Assembly: GCA_018816095.1 (NCBI GenBank)
Contig: JAHIWP010000066.1
Coordinates: 1-50,390 of the forward strand
DNA length: 50,390 nt
Direction of reading: 5' to 3'
Source of the DNA: Gammaproteobacteria bacterium
GTDB taxonomy: Bacteria > Pseudomonadota > Gammaproteobacteria > Pseudomonadales > Pseudomonadaceae
Below, one piece after another: positions 7,816 through 21,283 of this stretch. Under the pieces are notes generated by a model. That model made no database searches. It saw only the letters and a list, made by a program, of their open reading frames with translations, and was not told the origin of the DNA. Both the position numbers and the translations under genes were made by a program. How positions within the stretch are numbered: the stretch's first letter is position 1; every line of letters begins with the position of its first letter.

Positions 7816-8208
7816 TTAAAGCGCTGGGGTGAGCATCAGCAACAAGCTGCATAACAGACCAACCACCCAGACCACGCTGCGCTGCCAGTGCAGGTCAGCC
7901 CAGTAGAAAACCAGATACAGCACCCGCGCCACCACGAAGGTCACCGCCAGAGCATCCACCAAGATGCCGTGGTTATTGGTCACATGGGCCATCAGCACAC
8001 CGGCGGCAAACAGCGGAAACGCCTCAAAGCTGTTCAGGTGGGCTGCCAAAGCACGCGAACCAAAGCCCGTAAGACGTCCTTGCTGAGCGCGCGGGTGATG
8101 GTTGTCGTAGCGACCAACCCCCTCCTTCGCCATCGCCTTAGCCACCGGGGCTTTGGCGATAAATATCAATAGCGCGCTGATAAAAATGCACCAGAACGGA
8201 ATGCTCAT
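7816..8208 (-). CDS. MAPEG-family membrane protein
   Basis: This 130-aa protein has four predicted transmembrane helices. It has the conserved MAPEG segment RALAAHLNSFEAFPLFAAGV (loop 1 to helix 2, with the N-x-x-E motif) and a later RVLYLVFYWADL. Eukaryotic family members handle glutathione or eicosanoids; the role of bacterial ones is mostly unknown. Its start overlaps the stop of the DUF599 gene by 4 bases, so the two are coupled. Confidence 0.88.
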   Translation of the reverse strand: MSIPFWCIFISALLIFIAKAPVAKAMAKEGVGRYDNHHPRAQQGRLTGFGSRALAAHLNSFEAFPLFAAGVLMAHVTNNHGILVDALAVTFVVARVLYLVFYWADLHWQRSVVWVVGLLCSLLLMLTPAL

Positions 8209-8939
8209 TCGCTTTTCTCCTTGGGCGATTCAAACGCGGGGGTTTGGGTGTAGACCATCACTTCCAACACATCGGAATGAAACTCGCGGTGGTACAAGAC
8301 AAAGACCACGCCTGCGCTGACCAGCATGAAAAACCAAGGATTGATAAACCAAGCCAATGTCGCCATACCAAAGTAATAGGCGCGCAGCCCTTGGTTAAAC
8401 TGGTTGGCAGCCATGGAAATCACCCGTGCAGTGCGCTCTGCGAAGGCTTTGCGCTCCTGCTCGGTGACATGCCGCTCGCCAATCATCGGCGCAGAGCCCA
8501 CCAGCACAGCCGCAAAGTTGTACTGACGCATGCACCAACTGAAGGTGAAGAAGGCATAAACGAACACCACCCCCAAACACAGCAACTTGACCTCGGACAG
8601 CCCGCGGCTGGCAGCCTGGACAAACGGCAGATCAGCCAACAGCGACACAGCACGATCAGACGCACCGAGCACCGTAAGAATACCGGCGAGAATAATCAGC
8701 GTGCTGGAAGCAAAAAATGAGGCATTGCGCTCCAGGTTGCCAATCACATTGGCATCGGCGATACGGTTGTCGCGCAGCAGCATGCGGCGCATCCAGTCTT
8801 CACGGTACAGATGCAGCACGCTGGCCAGGCATGGTGTGGTGCGGCCCTTGGCCTGGGCATAACGGGTATAACCGGCCCAACACAGTACAAACCAGAGAAC
8901 AGCAAGCAGGTGCGGCAGGTAATAATCACTAATCGACAT
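8205..8939 (-). CDS. DUF599 family membrane protein
   Basis: This 244-aa protein has about four hydrophobic segments (8-25, 72-95, 112-135 and 185-215). It matches the DUF599 pattern as I know it, with REDWMRRMLLRDNRIADANV early, NASFFASSTLIILAG in the second helix and FSWCMRQYNFAAVLVGSAP in the third. The function of the family is unknown. The 4-base overlap with the MAPEG gene suggests joint expression. The charged C-terminus (TPAFESPKEKSE) is probably cytosolic. Confidence 0.85.
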   Translation of the reverse strand: MSISDYYLPHLLAVLWFVLCWAGYTRYAQAKGRTTPCLASVLHLYREDWMRRMLLRDNRIADANVIGNLERNASFFASSTLIILAGILTVLGASDRAVSLLADLPFVQAASRGLSEVKLLCLGVVFVYAFFTFSWCMRQYNFAAVLVGSAPMIGERHVTEQERKAFAERTARVISMAANQFNQGLRAYYFGMATLAWFINPWFFMLVSAGVVFVLYHREFHSDVLEVMVYTQTPAFESPKEKSE

Positions 8940-8997
8940 GCAAACTCCTTGTTAACCTGTGCCGATTATAGACAGGCCTGGCTTTCAGCTGGCTAAC

Positions 8998-9022
8998 AAA
9001 AAGGCCGCTCACTGAGCGGCCT
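8998..9022 (-). terminator. brnQ Rho-independent terminator
   Basis: On the minus strand the stem AAGGCCGCTC/GAGCGGCCTT with a short loop is followed by TTTTTGTT. It lies 18 bases past the carrier gene stop. Confidence 0.88.
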
Positions 9023-9039
9023 TGAGTAAACAGCAGAAC

Positions 9040-10353
9040 TTAGACGGAGGCTGCTTTAGGCGCACCCAGCGCACGGTCTATCACCACGGCCAGCACCAAC
9101 GTAACCAGCACCGGCAACAGCCAGCCAAGGCTTTGATCGGCCAGCGGCAATTCGCTGAAGAAATCCGGAATTAGGGCCTTACCGCCAGCGGCGGCAACTC
9201 CGTCAACCAAACCAAAAATCAAGGTTACCGCCATAACCGGGCGGAATACCCGCGCCGAGGAACACCACAGGTCATCCAGCAGACTCAGTGCTACGAGCAC
9301 GATTGCCAGCGGGTACAGCCCTACGAGAACCGGAATCGAGAAGCTGATCAACTGGGTCAACCCTTGGTTGGCGACTAGCAAGCTGAACAGCCCGAGCGCG
9401 ATTACCACGGTTCGATATGAAACCGGCAACAGGCTGCTGAAAAACTCGCCACAAGCGGTCAGCAAGCCCACAGCGGTGGTTAAACACGCCAGGGTGATCA
9501 CGAGTGCCAACAACAGGCTGCCAGTAATACCAAAGGTGTGCTGCACATAAGCGGTCAGCACCTGCACGCCATTCTGCGCTTCACCGGCAATCCCCTGGCT
9601 GGTTGCGCCAAGGTAGAACAGCGCCAAGTACACCAGCGACAGACCAACGGCAGCGATCAAGCCAGCAATCACCGAGTAACGGGTCACCAGCTTGCTATCG
9701 GTTACGCCCTGGTCACGGATCGCGGTAGCAATCACAATCCCGAACACCAGCGCACCCAGGGTATCCATGGTCAGGTACCCCTGCAGGAAGCCCTGCACAA
9801 ATGGCGCACGCTGGTAATCTGCCGACACTTGGCCAATCTCACCAGCGGGGATGAGCAACGCCGCGCCGCCCAATACCAGCAAGGCCGCCAGTAGAACAGG
9901 AGTGATGAACTTGCCGATGCGGTCGACCAACTGCCCTGGATTCAGAGACAAGAACAGCACAGCTGCAAAGTAAGCCAGGGTGTAGAGCAGCAACGCGGTG
10001 CTGTTATCGCCACTAAAAGGCGCGATGCCCATTTCAAACGACACCACTGCCGTTCGTGGCGTGGCGAACAATGGACCTATAGCCAGGTAAACCGCCACCG
10101 CAAACAGAATGCCTGCACGCTTGCCCAGCGGTGCAGTCAGCAGTGCCATACCGCCGCCCACGCGCGCCAGTGCAACGATAGTCAGCAACGGCAAGCCGAC
10201 GCCCGTGAGCAGAAAACCCAGCGCTGCAGGAACAATGTTCTCACCCGCTGCCATGCCGGCACTGGGTGGAAAAATAATGTTGCCCGCGCCAAGAAACAAC
10301 GCAAACGTCATAAAACCGAGGGCCAGGACATCCGAGCCTTTCAAACGTGTCAT
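9040..10353 (-). CDS. brnQ: Branched-chain amino acid carrier (BrnQ/BraB, LIVCS family)
   Basis: The 437-aa protein has about 12 transmembrane helices. It begins MTRLKGSDVLALGFMTFALF and continues with GAGNIIFPPSAGM, the N-terminal signature of sodium-coupled leucine/isoleucine/valine carriers. The length equals what I recall for P. aeruginosa BraB. A GTG five codons upstream also opens the frame, but the ATG at 10353 matches family starts. No good ribosome binding site is visible at either position. It stands alone, with its own terminator. Confidence 0.93.
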   Translation of the reverse strand: MTRLKGSDVLALGFMTFALFLGAGNIIFPPSAGMAAGENIVPAALGFLLTGVGLPLLTIVALARVGGGMALLTAPLGKRAGILFAVAVYLAIGPLFATPRTAVVSFEMGIAPFSGDNSTALLLYTLAYFAAVLFLSLNPGQLVDRIGKFITPVLLAALLVLGGAALLIPAGEIGQVSADYQRAPFVQGFLQGYLTMDTLGALVFGIVIATAIRDQGVTDSKLVTRYSVIAGLIAAVGLSLVYLALFYLGATSQGIAGEAQNGVQVLTAYVQHTFGITGSLLLALVITLACLTTAVGLLTACGEFFSSLLPVSYRTVVIALGLFSLLVANQGLTQLISFSIPVLVGLYPLAIVLVALSLLDDLWCSSARVFRPVMAVTLIFGLVDGVAAAGGKALIPDFFSELPLADQSLGWLLPVLVTLVLAVVIDRALGAPKAASV

Positions 10354-10591
10354 AGAAGGGAATACCACAGGCAGAAAGTTAAAGTTCCGAGGGTTTCCCG
10401 ATGGATCGGGGAAACGTCACCCCGCCGGTTAAGCGGAGCCACTGCAGCACCTTGAACCGCTTGTGGCGAAACAGGCGCTAATTAGTTGCAAGCCTAACGA
10501 ATTTGTTCAGCCAGCGGCACTGGCGTAGGTCGGGCTGTCGGGCTGATGAAAAAAGCTGTCGCCTCAACGACACTTCACCTATGGCCCAAAT

Positions 10592-10620
10592 AAAAAAAGC
10601 CACCCGAAGGTGGCTTTTCT
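10592..10620 (-). terminator. sucD terminator, end of the suc operon
   Basis: The stem GCCACC/GGTGGC around a CGAA tetraloop is followed on the minus strand by seven T bases. It lies 15 bases past the sucD stop. Confidence 0.88.
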
Positions 10621-10634
10621 TAAGTTAAAAAGCC

Positions 10635-11521
10635 TTAGGCTTTTTTAACTTCCCAACCTGTCAGCTCAGCCAGGGCTTTGCCGATGTCAGCCAGGGAACG
10701 CACGGTTTTCACGCCGGCGTCTTGCAGGGCTGCGAACTTCTCGTCTGCAGTGCCTTTGCCGCCGGAGATGATTGCACCGGCATGGCCCATACGCTTGCCC
10801 GCCGGAGCGGTTACACCAGCGATGTAAGAAACTACAGGCTTGGTCACGTTGGCCTTTATGTAGGCAGCCGCTTCTTCTTCAGCCGAACCACCGATCTCAC
10901 CGATCATCACGATCGCTTCGGTCTTCGGGTCTTCCTGGAACAGCTTCAGGATGTCGATGAAGTTGGAGCCTGGGATCGGGTCACCGCCGATACCAACACA
11001 GGTGGACTGACCGAAACCGGCGTCAGTGGTCTGCTTAACAGCTTCGTAAGTCAGGGTGCCGGAACGCGACACGATACCTACTTTGCCTGGCAAGTGGATG
11101 TGACCTGGCATGATGCCGATCTTGCACTCGCCCGGTGTGATAACGCCTGGGCAGTTCGGGCCGATCAGGACCACGCCCAGCTCGTCGCACTTAACCTTGG
11201 CTTCGAGCATGTCGATGGTCGCGATGCCTTCGGTGATGCAAACGATCAGCTTGATGCCGCCCATGGCCGCTTCAAGGATCGAGTCCTTGCAGAACGGAGC
11301 TGGAACGTAGATCACGCTGGCAGTGGCGCCAGTCTGCTCAACCGCTTCACGCACGGTGTTGAACACCGGCAGATTCAGGTGAGTGGTGCCGCCTTTACCT
11401 GGGGTCACGCCGCCAACCATCTTGGTGCCGTAAGCGATGGCTTGTTCGGAGTGGAAAGTGCCCTGCGAGCCGGTGAAGCCCTGGCAGATAACTTTGGTGT
11501 CTTTATTGATCAGGACGCTCA

Positions 11522-11522
<1 letters not shown>
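10635..11522 (-). CDS. sucD: Succinyl-CoA synthetase, alpha subunit
   Basis: This 295-aa subunit has an N-terminal CoA-binding Rossmann domain with [15 protein letters not shown] (about 15-29). The active-site phosphohistidine motif is [10 protein letters not shown] (near 247-256). With SucC it makes succinate and a nucleoside triphosphate from succinyl-CoA in the TCA cycle. The ATG overlaps the sucC stop by one base (TAATG), so the subunits are translated in a coupled way. It ends the operon. Confidence 0.98.
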
Positions 11523-12688
<1,166 letters not shown>

Positions 12689-12851
12689 GCTTGTCTACCG
12701 TCTTCGTTTAGGTATTGCGCATACGGTGCTGCACTTGTGGTGCCGCACCACCTGTGACTGCTTCTAGGGCAATCCGGCTGATATTCCGCGCAGCAGCTTA
12801 AGAAGCTGAACGCGGGTCATCTGCCGTGGTTCTTCCTGTTTGAGCGGTGGA

Positions 12852-12878
12852 CTGCGCCGGTACACAACGCCGGCGCAG
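12852..12878. other. Hairpin between lpdG and sucC
   Basis: The perfect 9-bp stem CTGCGCCGG/CCGGCGCAG has a 9-base loop and lies 24 bases past the lpdG stop. No T-tract follows on the minus strand. It may protect the 3' end of upstream mRNA or mark an RNA processing point, rather than terminate transcription. Confidence 0.6.
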
Positions 12879-12902
12879 GCCACCATTCAAACCAACAACG
12901 AT

Positions 12903-14405
<1,503 letters not shown>

Positions 14406-15626
14406 TTAGATATCCAGCAGCAGACGCGCCGGGTCTTCCAGCAAGTTTTTGATGGTTACCAGGAAGGTCACGGCTTCCTTACCATCAATCAGGCGATGGT
14501 CGTAAGACAACGCCAGGTACATCATTGGACGGATCACCACTTGGCCGTTGATTGCCATCGGGCGCTGCAGGATATTGTGCATCCCCAGGATCGCAGCTTG
14601 CGGTGGGTTGACAATCGGCGTCGACATCATCGAGCCGAAGGTGCCGCCATTAGTAATGGTGAAGGTACCGCCGGTCATTTCATCGATCGACAATTTACCG
14701 TCACGGGCCTTCTTACCGAAAGTAGCAATACCGTTTTCGATTTCAGCCAGGCTCATCAGTTCCGCATTACGCAGTACCGGTACCACCAGCCCACGATCGC
14801 TGGATACTGCGACGCCTACGTCCGCGTAGCCGTGGTAAACAATGTCGGCGCCATCAATCGAAGCGTTGACCGCTGGGAAGCGCTTCAGTGCTTCAGTAGC
14901 GGCTTTGACGAAGAACGACATAAAGCCCAGGCGCACGCCGTTATGGGACTTCTCAAACAGGTCCTTGTACTTCGAACGCAGCGCCATGACTTCGGTCATG
15001 TCGACTTCGTTGAAAGTGGTCAGCATAGCCATGTTCGACTGCGCCTCAACCAGGCGGCGGGCCACGGTGGCACGTACGCGGGTCATCGGTACGCGCTTCT
15101 CGGTACGATCACCCGAAGCGAAGACTGGCGCTGCAGCAGCAGGAGCAGCTGGCTTGGCAGCTGGGGTTGCAGGGGCGTTCTTCTTCGCGTCAACGGCGGC
15201 CACGACGTCTTCTTTAGTCACCCGACCACCTTTGCCGGTGCCCGCGATGCTGTTCGGATCGATGCCATTTTCTTCGGCGATTTTGCGCGCAGCCGGCGAA
15301 AGGATCTGGTCATCACCAGCGGCAACCGCTGGAGCAGCTGCAGGCGCAGCAGCCTGAGCGGCGGCAGCCGGGGCCGGAGCAGCAGCGCCACCCTCACCCA
15401 GCGAACCCAGCACTTCGTTACTGAGGACGGTATCGCCTTCATTTTTGATGATTTGCGCGAGGACACCATCGGCCTCGGCCAGCACTTCGATCACCACTTT
15501 GTCGGTTTCAATGTCGACGATCAGCTCGTCGCGCTTGACCGCATCGCCCGGTTTCTTGTGCCAAGTGGCCACGGTGCCGTCGGCAACCGATTCGGGGAAA
15601 GTAGGGGCTTTGATCTCGATAGCCAT
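14406..15626 (-). CDS. sucB: Dihydrolipoyl succinyltransferase (E2) of 2-oxoglutarate dehydrogenase
   Basis: This 406-aa core enzyme has, in order, one lipoyl domain (1-77, lipoyl Lys43 in [11 protein letters not shown]) and an Ala/Pro-rich linker. A peripheral subunit-binding domain follows (about 108-145, [20 protein letters not shown]). A second Ala/Pro linker precedes the catalytic acyltransferase domain with [13 protein letters not shown] near the C-terminus. It transfers the succinyl group to CoA. The start at 15626 has AAGGAACC upstream; an earlier in-frame codon adds 15 unrelated residues. Confidence 0.98.
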   Translation of the reverse strand: MAIEIKAPTFPESVADGTVATWHKKPGDAVKRDELIVDIETDKVVIEVLAEADGVLAQIIKNEGDTVLSNEVLGSLGEGGAAAPAPAAAAQAAAPAAAPAVAAGDDQILSPAARKIAEENGIDPNSIAGTGKGGRVTKEDVVAAVDAKKNAPATPAAKPAAPAAAAPVFASGDRTEKRVPMTRVRATVARRLVEAQSNMAMLTTFNEVDMTEVMALRSKYKDLFEKSHNGVRLGFMSFFVKAATEALKRFPAVNASIDGADIVYHGYADVGVAVSSDRGLVVPVLRNAELMSLAEIENGIATFGKKARDGKLSIDEMTGGTFTITNGGTFGSMMSTPIVNPPQAAILGMHNILQRPMAINGQVVIRPMMYLALSYDHRLIDGKEAVTFLVTIKNLLEDPARLLLDI

Positions 15627-15695
15627 TGTGTGTGGTTCCTTAAATTCGGTTTCTTCTAGCAGGCGACCCATTCGGCCGCCTGCTGCACGAAGGCG

Positions 15696-18527
15696 TTAAA
15701 CAGTAAAGGCGTCTTGCAGGAGTTTTTCCTGCTGTTCGGCGTGCATCGATGCATAACCACAGGCTGGAGCGGCAGACGCATCACGACCGGCGTACTCGAG
15801 GAACAGCGATTTTTTGTGCGCTGTTGCCACGCGACGCATGTGATGCTGGCTACAGTACCAGGCGCCCTGGTTCATCGGCTCTTCCTGACACCAGACGATG
15901 TGTTTGAGGTTCTTGTACGCAGACAAGGTCTCGGTCAAATCATCTTCCGGGAACGGATAGAGCTGCTCGATACGCACAATAGCGATGTCTTCGCGGCCTT
16001 CGTTGCGGCGTTTTTCCAGGAGATCGTAGTAAACCTTGCCGCTGCACAGGACCAAGCGCTCGACTTTTTTCGGGTCGATTGCATCGTTTTCTGGGATCAC
16101 GGTCTGGAACGAACCCTCGGCGAGATCTTCGAGCGTCGAGATGGCCAGTTTGTGGCGCAACAGCGACTTCGGCGTCAATACGACCAGTGGTTTGCGCAGC
16201 GGACGGATCACCTGACGACGCAGCAAGTGGTAGATCTGTGCTGGGGTGGTCGGTACTGCCACTTGCATGTTGTGCTCAGCGCACAGTTGCAGGTAGCGCT
16301 CCAGACGCGCTGAGCTGTGCTCTGGCCCCTGCCCTTCATAACCGTGCGGCAGCAACATGGTCAGACCGCACAGGCGACCCCACTTGTGCTCACCACTGGA
16401 GATGAACTGGTCGAATACCACCTGGGCACCGTTGGCAAAGTCACCAAACTGGGCTTCCCAAATAACCAGCGCATTTGGCTGAGTGGTGGCGTAGCCATAT
16501 TCAAAGGCCAGTACTGCTTCTTCCGAGAGGAAGGAGTCATACAGGTCAAAGGCTGGCTGGCCGCCATATAGGTTCTTCAGTGGCACATAGGCACTGGCAT
16601 CTTTCTGGTTATGCAGTACCGCATGGCGGTGCGAGAACGTACCACGGCCGATGTCCTGGCCGGTCATGCGGATAGGATGGCCTTCAAACAACAGGGTCGC
16701 GTACGCCATTGTTTCGGCGTAACCCCAGTTGATCGACAGCGCACCCGCACCCATTTTCTGCCGGTCTTCCAGAATCTTCGCCACCTGGCGCTGGACAACC
16801 ACACCTTCTGGGATTTCCAGCAGCTTGTTCGAGAGTTCTTGCAGGGTTTTCAACTCGAAACGTGTGTCGTGCCGTGCGGTCCAGGTATGCCCCAGATACG
16901 GACGCCAATCGACGAAAAGCTCCTTGTTCGGCTCTTTGACCAGACTCTTGACCACATGCTGGCCGTTATCCAGCGCAGTGCGGTACTCGTCGATCTTAGC
17001 CTGCACCTCTTCAGTCGTCTGACGCTGTGCAGCGGTCAGCGCGTCGGCATACAGCTCACGGGTGGTGCGCTGCTTGCTGATCTGCTGATACATGATCGGC
17101 TGAGTGCCGCTCGGCTCGTCGGCCTCGTTGTGACCGCGACGGCGGTAGCAAACCAGGTCAATGACCACGTCACGCTTGTACTGCATGCGGTAATCGACGG
17201 CCAGCTGCGTTACAAACAACACAGCTTCTGGATCGTCACCGTTTACGTGCAGGATCGGCGCTTGAATCATCTTCGCCACATCGGTGCAGTACTCGGTGGA
17301 ACGCGAGTCCAGCGGGTTGCTGATGGTAAAGCCAACCTGATTATTGATGACGATATGGATGGTGCCGCCCGTTTTGAAGCCACGGGTCTGCGACATCTGG
17401 AAGGTTTCCATGACCACACCCTGACCGGCAAATGCCGCGTCACCATGTAGGGAAACAGGAAGAACCTTCTCACCGGATGCATCGTTACGACGATCCTGAC
17501 GAGCACGCACGGAACCCTCGACCACCGGAGAAACGATCTCCAGGTGCGAAGGGTTAAACGCCATCGCCAGGTGCACTTCGCCGCCAGCGGTCATCACGTT
17601 GGAGGAGAAACCCTGGTGGTATTTCACGTCACCAGAAGACAAGCCGGCGGTTTTTTTGCCTTCGAACTCGTCGAACAAATCACGCGGGTTCTTACCGAAG
17701 GTGTTAACCAGTACGTTGAGGCGGCCACGGTGGGCCATACCGATAACGACTTCCTTGGTGCCGTAAGAACCAGAGCGCTGAATCAGTTCATCGAGCAGCG
17801 GGATCAGGCTCTCGCCACCTTCCAGACCAAAGCGCTTGGTGCCCGGGTATTTAGTGCCCAGGTACTTCTCCAAACCTTCGGCGGCAGTCAGGCGCTCCAG
17901 CAGATGGCTCTGCACGTCGACCGAATATTGCGGACGGCTACGCACGCTTTCCAGACGCTGCTGGAACCAGCTGCGCTGCTCGGAATCGACGATATGGGTG
18001 AACTCGGCACCGATGGTGCGGCAATATGTCTGCTGCAACGCATCACGAATTTCGCGCAGAGTGGCTTCTTCCTTACCAAGGTGAAGCCCGCCGGTGCGGA
18101 ATGTGGTGTCGAGATCAGCATCCGTCAAACCATAGTGATTGATCACCAGATCATCCGGAGCAGGACGTTGCCAGAGGCCAAGCGGATCGAGCTGAGCAGC
18201 CTGATGGCCGCGCATGCGATAAGCCTGAATCAGGCGCAGCACTTCGACTTGCTTCTTCTCGTGCTCACTGCTGACGCTACCAGCGGACACCGGTTGGGCG
18301 CGGCGCTGATTTTTAGCGAGCAAGACGAAATGATCGCGAATCGTTGAGTGCGATACGTCTGTAGCGGCGCTGCCGTCAGTCGGCAACTTCTGGAAGTAAG
18401 TGCGCCACTCTTCTGGCACAGCGTTGGGATCGTGCAGGTAAAGCTCATAGAGCTCTTCCACATAGGCAGCGTTACCACCGGATAGGTGGGCACTGTCCCA
18501 CATGCGCTGCATCACGCTTTCTTGCAT
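15696..18527 (-). CDS. sucA: 2-oxoglutarate dehydrogenase, E1 component
   Basis: This 943-aa ThDP enzyme decarboxylates 2-oxoglutarate and passes the succinyl group to SucB. The N-terminal segment MQRMWDSAHLSGGNAAYVEE is the part that docks to the complex. IGMAHRGRLNVLVN and the ThDP-binding GDAAFAGQGVVMET through VVIDLVCYRRRGHNEADEP lie in the middle. The transketolase-like half has GRGTFSHRHAVLHNQ. GAGGGTGACC precedes the ATG. A 246-base gap separates it from sdhB. A hairpin with a T-run lies there, so sdh and suc may be partly independent units. Confidence 0.98.
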   Translation of the reverse strand: MQESVMQRMWDSAHLSGGNAAYVEELYELYLHDPNAVPEEWRTYFQKLPTDGSAATDVSHSTIRDHFVLLAKNQRRAQPVSAGSVSSEHEKKQVEVLRLIQAYRMRGHQAAQLDPLGLWQRPAPDDLVINHYGLTDADLDTTFRTGGLHLGKEEATLREIRDALQQTYCRTIGAEFTHIVDSEQRSWFQQRLESVRSRPQYSVDVQSHLLERLTAAEGLEKYLGTKYPGTKRFGLEGGESLIPLLDELIQRSGSYGTKEVVIGMAHRGRLNVLVNTFGKNPRDLFDEFEGKKTAGLSSGDVKYHQGFSSNVMTAGGEVHLAMAFNPSHLEIVSPVVEGSVRARQDRRNDASGEKVLPVSLHGDAAFAGQGVVMETFQMSQTRGFKTGGTIHIVINNQVGFTISNPLDSRSTEYCTDVAKMIQAPILHVNGDDPEAVLFVTQLAVDYRMQYKRDVVIDLVCYRRRGHNEADEPSGTQPIMYQQISKQRTTRELYADALTAAQRQTTEEVQAKIDEYRTALDNGQHVVKSLVKEPNKELFVDWRPYLGHTWTARHDTRFELKTLQELSNKLLEIPEGVVVQRQVAKILEDRQKMGAGALSINWGYAETMAYATLLFEGHPIRMTGQDIGRGTFSHRHAVLHNQKDASAYVPLKNLYGGQPAFDLYDSFLSEEAVLAFEYGYATTQPNALVIWEAQFGDFANGAQVVFDQFISSGEHKWGRLCGLTMLLPHGYEGQGPEHSSARLERYLQLCAEHNMQVAVPTTPAQIYHLLRRQVIRPLRKPLVVLTPKSLLRHKLAISTLEDLAEGSFQTVIPENDAIDPKKVERLVLCSGKVYYDLLEKRRNEGREDIAIVRIEQLYPFPEDDLTETLSAYKNLKHIVWCQEEPMNQGAWYCSQHHMRRVATAHKKSLFLEYAGRDASAAPACGYASMHAEQQEKLLQDAFTV

Positions 18528-18709
18528 GCTTGGTCACCCTCGGTAAGGGGACACCACCGGCGAAGAAACCGTATGGCTGTCAGTCCTGAAGCAGCGACTG
18601 GTAAGCCACCACGGATCCCGCAGATAGTCCGGGCACCAGCCCGGATGCCCCTGCTGGTCGTCATATTTTTCAAGGTAGAACCACCGCTTTGTGAGCAGCA
18701 GTTCTGGCT

Positions 18710-18741
18710 AAAACCACGGCGCTGGATAGAAACCAGCGCCG
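18710..18741 (-). terminator. Terminator or attenuator behind sdhB
   Basis: On the minus strand the stem CGGCGCTGG/CCAGCGCCG with a 7-base loop is followed by TGGTTTT. It lies 33 bases past the sdhB stop and 183 bases before sucA. The short T-tract suggests partial termination, so sdh and suc genes could be expressed at different levels from one promoter. Confidence 0.65.
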
Positions 18742-18773
18742 CAGGTGTTACAGGTCTAGCAAACAATCGTGAA

Positions 18774-19496
18774 TCAGGTACCGCTCTGCAACAGCATATT
18801 GCGTACGTGGCCAATTGCCTTGGTCGGGTTAAGACCCTTAGGGCAAACGTTCACGCAATTCATGATGCCGCGGCAGCGGAACACACTGAACGGATCGTCC
18901 AGGGACGCCAAGCGCTCTTCGGTCTTGGTGTCACGGCTATCCGCCAGGAAACGATAAGCTTGCAGCAATGCAGCCGGGCCGAGAAACTTATCTGGATTCC
19001 ACCAGAACGACGGGCAGCTGGTGGAGCAGCAGGCGCACAGAATGCACTCATACAGGCCGTCCAACTTCTCGCGTTCTTCTGGGGTCTGCAGACGCTCAAT
19101 GGCCGGGGCCGGTGTATCGTTCTGCAAAAACGGCTGCACCTTCTCGTACTGCTTGTAGAAGATGCTCATATCAACAACAAGGTCACGAATGACCGGCAGG
19201 CCAGGCAGCGGACGGATCACCAGCTTGCCACCTTTAAGGCCAGCAGCCGAAAGCGGCGTGATGCAGGCCAGGCCATTTTTACCGTTGATATTCATGCCAT
19301 CAGAGCCACATACACCCTCACGGCAGGAACGACGGTAAGAAAACCCCTGATCCTGTTCCTTGATCAACGCCAGTACGTCAAGAACCATAACGTCCTTGCC
19401 ACCGGTATCGACCTGGAATTCCTGCATAAACGGCGCAGCGTCCTGCTCCGGGTTGTAACGATAAACGCTTACTTGCAACAGATTGGCTTGCGACAT
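18774..19496 (-). CDS. sdhB: Succinate dehydrogenase iron-sulfur subunit
   Basis: This 240-aa protein has an N-terminal [2Fe-2S] ferredoxin domain with CREGVCGSDGMNINGKNGLAC. A C-terminal domain binds [4Fe-4S] and [3Fe-4S] clusters (CILCACCSTSCPSFWWN, then CRGIMNCVNVCPKGLNP). It carries electrons from SdhA to the quinone site at the membrane. AAGGGTGG just after the sdhA stop supports the ATG at 19496; a GTG three codons earlier is possible. It ends the sdhCDAB group. Confidence 0.97.
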   Translation of the reverse strand: MSQANLLQVSVYRYNPEQDAAPFMQEFQVDTGGKDVMVLDVLALIKEQDQGFSYRRSCREGVCGSDGMNINGKNGLACITPLSAAGLKGGKLVIRPLPGLPVIRDLVVDMSIFYKQYEKVQPFLQNDTPAPAIERLQTPEEREKLDGLYECILCACCSTSCPSFWWNPDKFLGPAALLQAYRFLADSRDTKTEERLASLDDPFSVFRCRGIMNCVNVCPKGLNPTKAIGHVRNMLLQSGT

Positions 19497-19507
19497 ATCG
19501 GCCACCC

Positions 19508-21280
19508 TTAGTAAGTACGAATCTTGGGTTCGAACGCCGGCACTGTTTTCGGCGTGAAGTTGACGGCACGCTTGCTGACGCGCTTCTCACCTGGGAAGTA
19601 CAGGGAGTGGCACAGCCAGTTTTCGTCGTCACGCTCTTCAAAGTCTTCACGAGCGTGAGCACCACGGGATTCTTTACGAACCTCAGCGGCGATCGCAGTG
19701 GCTTCAGCCACTTCGAGAAGATTTTGCAGTTCCAACGCTTCAATACGCGCAGTGTTAAACGCCTGACTCTTATCTGCGATTTTAACGTTCGAGATACGCT
19801 CACGCAGGTCGGTCAGTTGTTCGATGCCCTTTTGCATGTACTCACCGGTGCGGAACACACCGAAGTAATTTTGCATGCAGTTCTGCAGTTCTTTACGCAG
19901 CGGCGCAACATCTTCGCCGGTTGTGCGCTCGTTGACGCCAGCCAGACGCTTGAGCGAATGTTCAATGTCCGTCTCGGACGCGCCACGCGCATCTACGCCT
20001 TCTTTCAGCGCTTTCTCCAAGTGGATACCGGCCGCACGACCGAACACCACCAGGTCAAGCAACGAGTTACCGCCCAAACGGTTAGCACCGTGTACCGATA
20101 CGCAGGCCACTTCACCGACCGCAAACAGACCGTCGATGATCTTGTCATTGCCATTAGCATCCTGGGTGATCGCCTGACCATGAATATTGGTCGGCACGCC
20201 GCCCATCATGTAATGGCAGGTTGGCACCACAGGGATTGGCGCAACAACCGGATCCACGTGAGCAAAGGTCTTTGACAGCTCACAGATACCAGGCAGGCGG
20301 CTGTGCAGCACTTCCTCACCTAGGTGATCGAGCTTGAGCATTACATGGTCGCCATCAGGGCCACAGCCGTTACCGGCAATGATTTCCTTGACCATCGAGC
20401 GTGCAACTACGTCGCGACCGGCGAGGTCTTTGGCGTTTGGCGCATAGCGCTCCATGAAACGCTCGCCGTGCTTGTTGATCAGGTAACCACCTTCACCACG
20501 GCAACCTTCGGTTACCAGCGTACCGGCACCTGCGATACCCGTCGGGTGGAACTGCCACATTTCGATGTCTTGCACCGGAACGCCAGCACGCAGCGCCATG
20601 CCCACGCCGTCACCGGTGTTGATCAGGGCATTGGTGGTGGAAGCGTAGATGCGACCCGCACCGCCAGTTGCCAGAACTGTGGCCTTGGAGCGGATATAAA
20701 CGGTTTCGCCAGTTTCGATGCAGATAGCGATCGTACCGACCACACCACCGTCTTGGTTCTTAACCAGATCGACCGCATACCACTCGTTCAAGAACGAAGT
20801 GCCGGCTTTCAAGTTGGCCTGATACAGGGTGTGCAGCAGAGCGTGACCAGTACGGTCAGCTGCAGCGCAGGTACGGGCTGCCTGAGTCGGGTTATCCGGC
20901 CCCTTGGACTGACCGCCGAACGGACGCTGATAGATGCGACCTTGTTCGGTACGGGAGAACGGCAAGCCCATGTGTTCGAGCTCGAATACGGCTTCTGGGC
21001 CTACGGAACACATGTACTCGATCGCGTCTTGGTCACCGATATAGTCGGAACCTTTGACGGTGTCATACATGTGCCAGCGCCAATCGTCGTTCGGGTCAGC
21101 CGAAGCGATGGCACAGGTGATGCCACCCTGTGCAGACACAGTGTGCGAACGGGTCGGGAAGACCTTAGTGACTACAGCAGTCTTGTGACCACCTTGTGCC
21201 AATTGCAGTGCAGCGCGCATACCCGCGCCGCCGCCACCAATAATGATGGCGTCATAAGAAAGAGTGCGAATGCTTGTCAT
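19508..21280 (-). CDS. sdhA: Succinate dehydrogenase flavoprotein subunit
   Basis: This 590-aa catalytic subunit has [15 protein letters not shown] for FAD binding, and His46 in [11 protein letters not shown] carries covalent FAD. The active-site segment [20 protein letters not shown] is present, and the C-terminal domain ends at PKIRTY. It oxidises succinate to fumarate on the cytoplasmic face. It starts 3 bases after the sdhD stop. The full length fits the family. Confidence 0.98.
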   Translation of the reverse strand: MTSIRTLSYDAIIIGGGGAGMRAALQLAQGGHKTAVVTKVFPTRSHTVSAQGGITCAIASADPNDDWRWHMYDTVKGSDYIGDQDAIEYMCSVGPEAVFELEHMGLPFSRTEQGRIYQRPFGGQSKGPDNPTQAARTCAAADRTGHALLHTLYQANLKAGTSFLNEWYAVDLVKNQDGGVVGTIAICIETGETVYIRSKATVLATGGAGRIYASTTNALINTGDGVGMALRAGVPVQDIEMWQFHPTGIAGAGTLVTEGCRGEGGYLINKHGERFMERYAPNAKDLAGRDVVARSMVKEIIAGNGCGPDGDHVMLKLDHLGEEVLHSRLPGICELSKTFAHVDPVVAPIPVVPTCHYMMGGVPTNIHGQAITQDANGNDKIIDGLFAVGEVACVSVHGANRLGGNSLLDLVVFGRAAGIHLEKALKEGVDARGASETDIEHSLKRLAGVNERTTGEDVAPLRKELQNCMQNYFGVFRTGEYMQKGIEQLTDLRERISNVKIADKSQAFNTARIEALELQNLLEVAEATAIAAEVRKESRGAHAREDFEERDDENWLCHSLYFPGEKRVSKRAVNFTPKTVPAFEPKIRTY

Positions 21281-21283
21281 GGA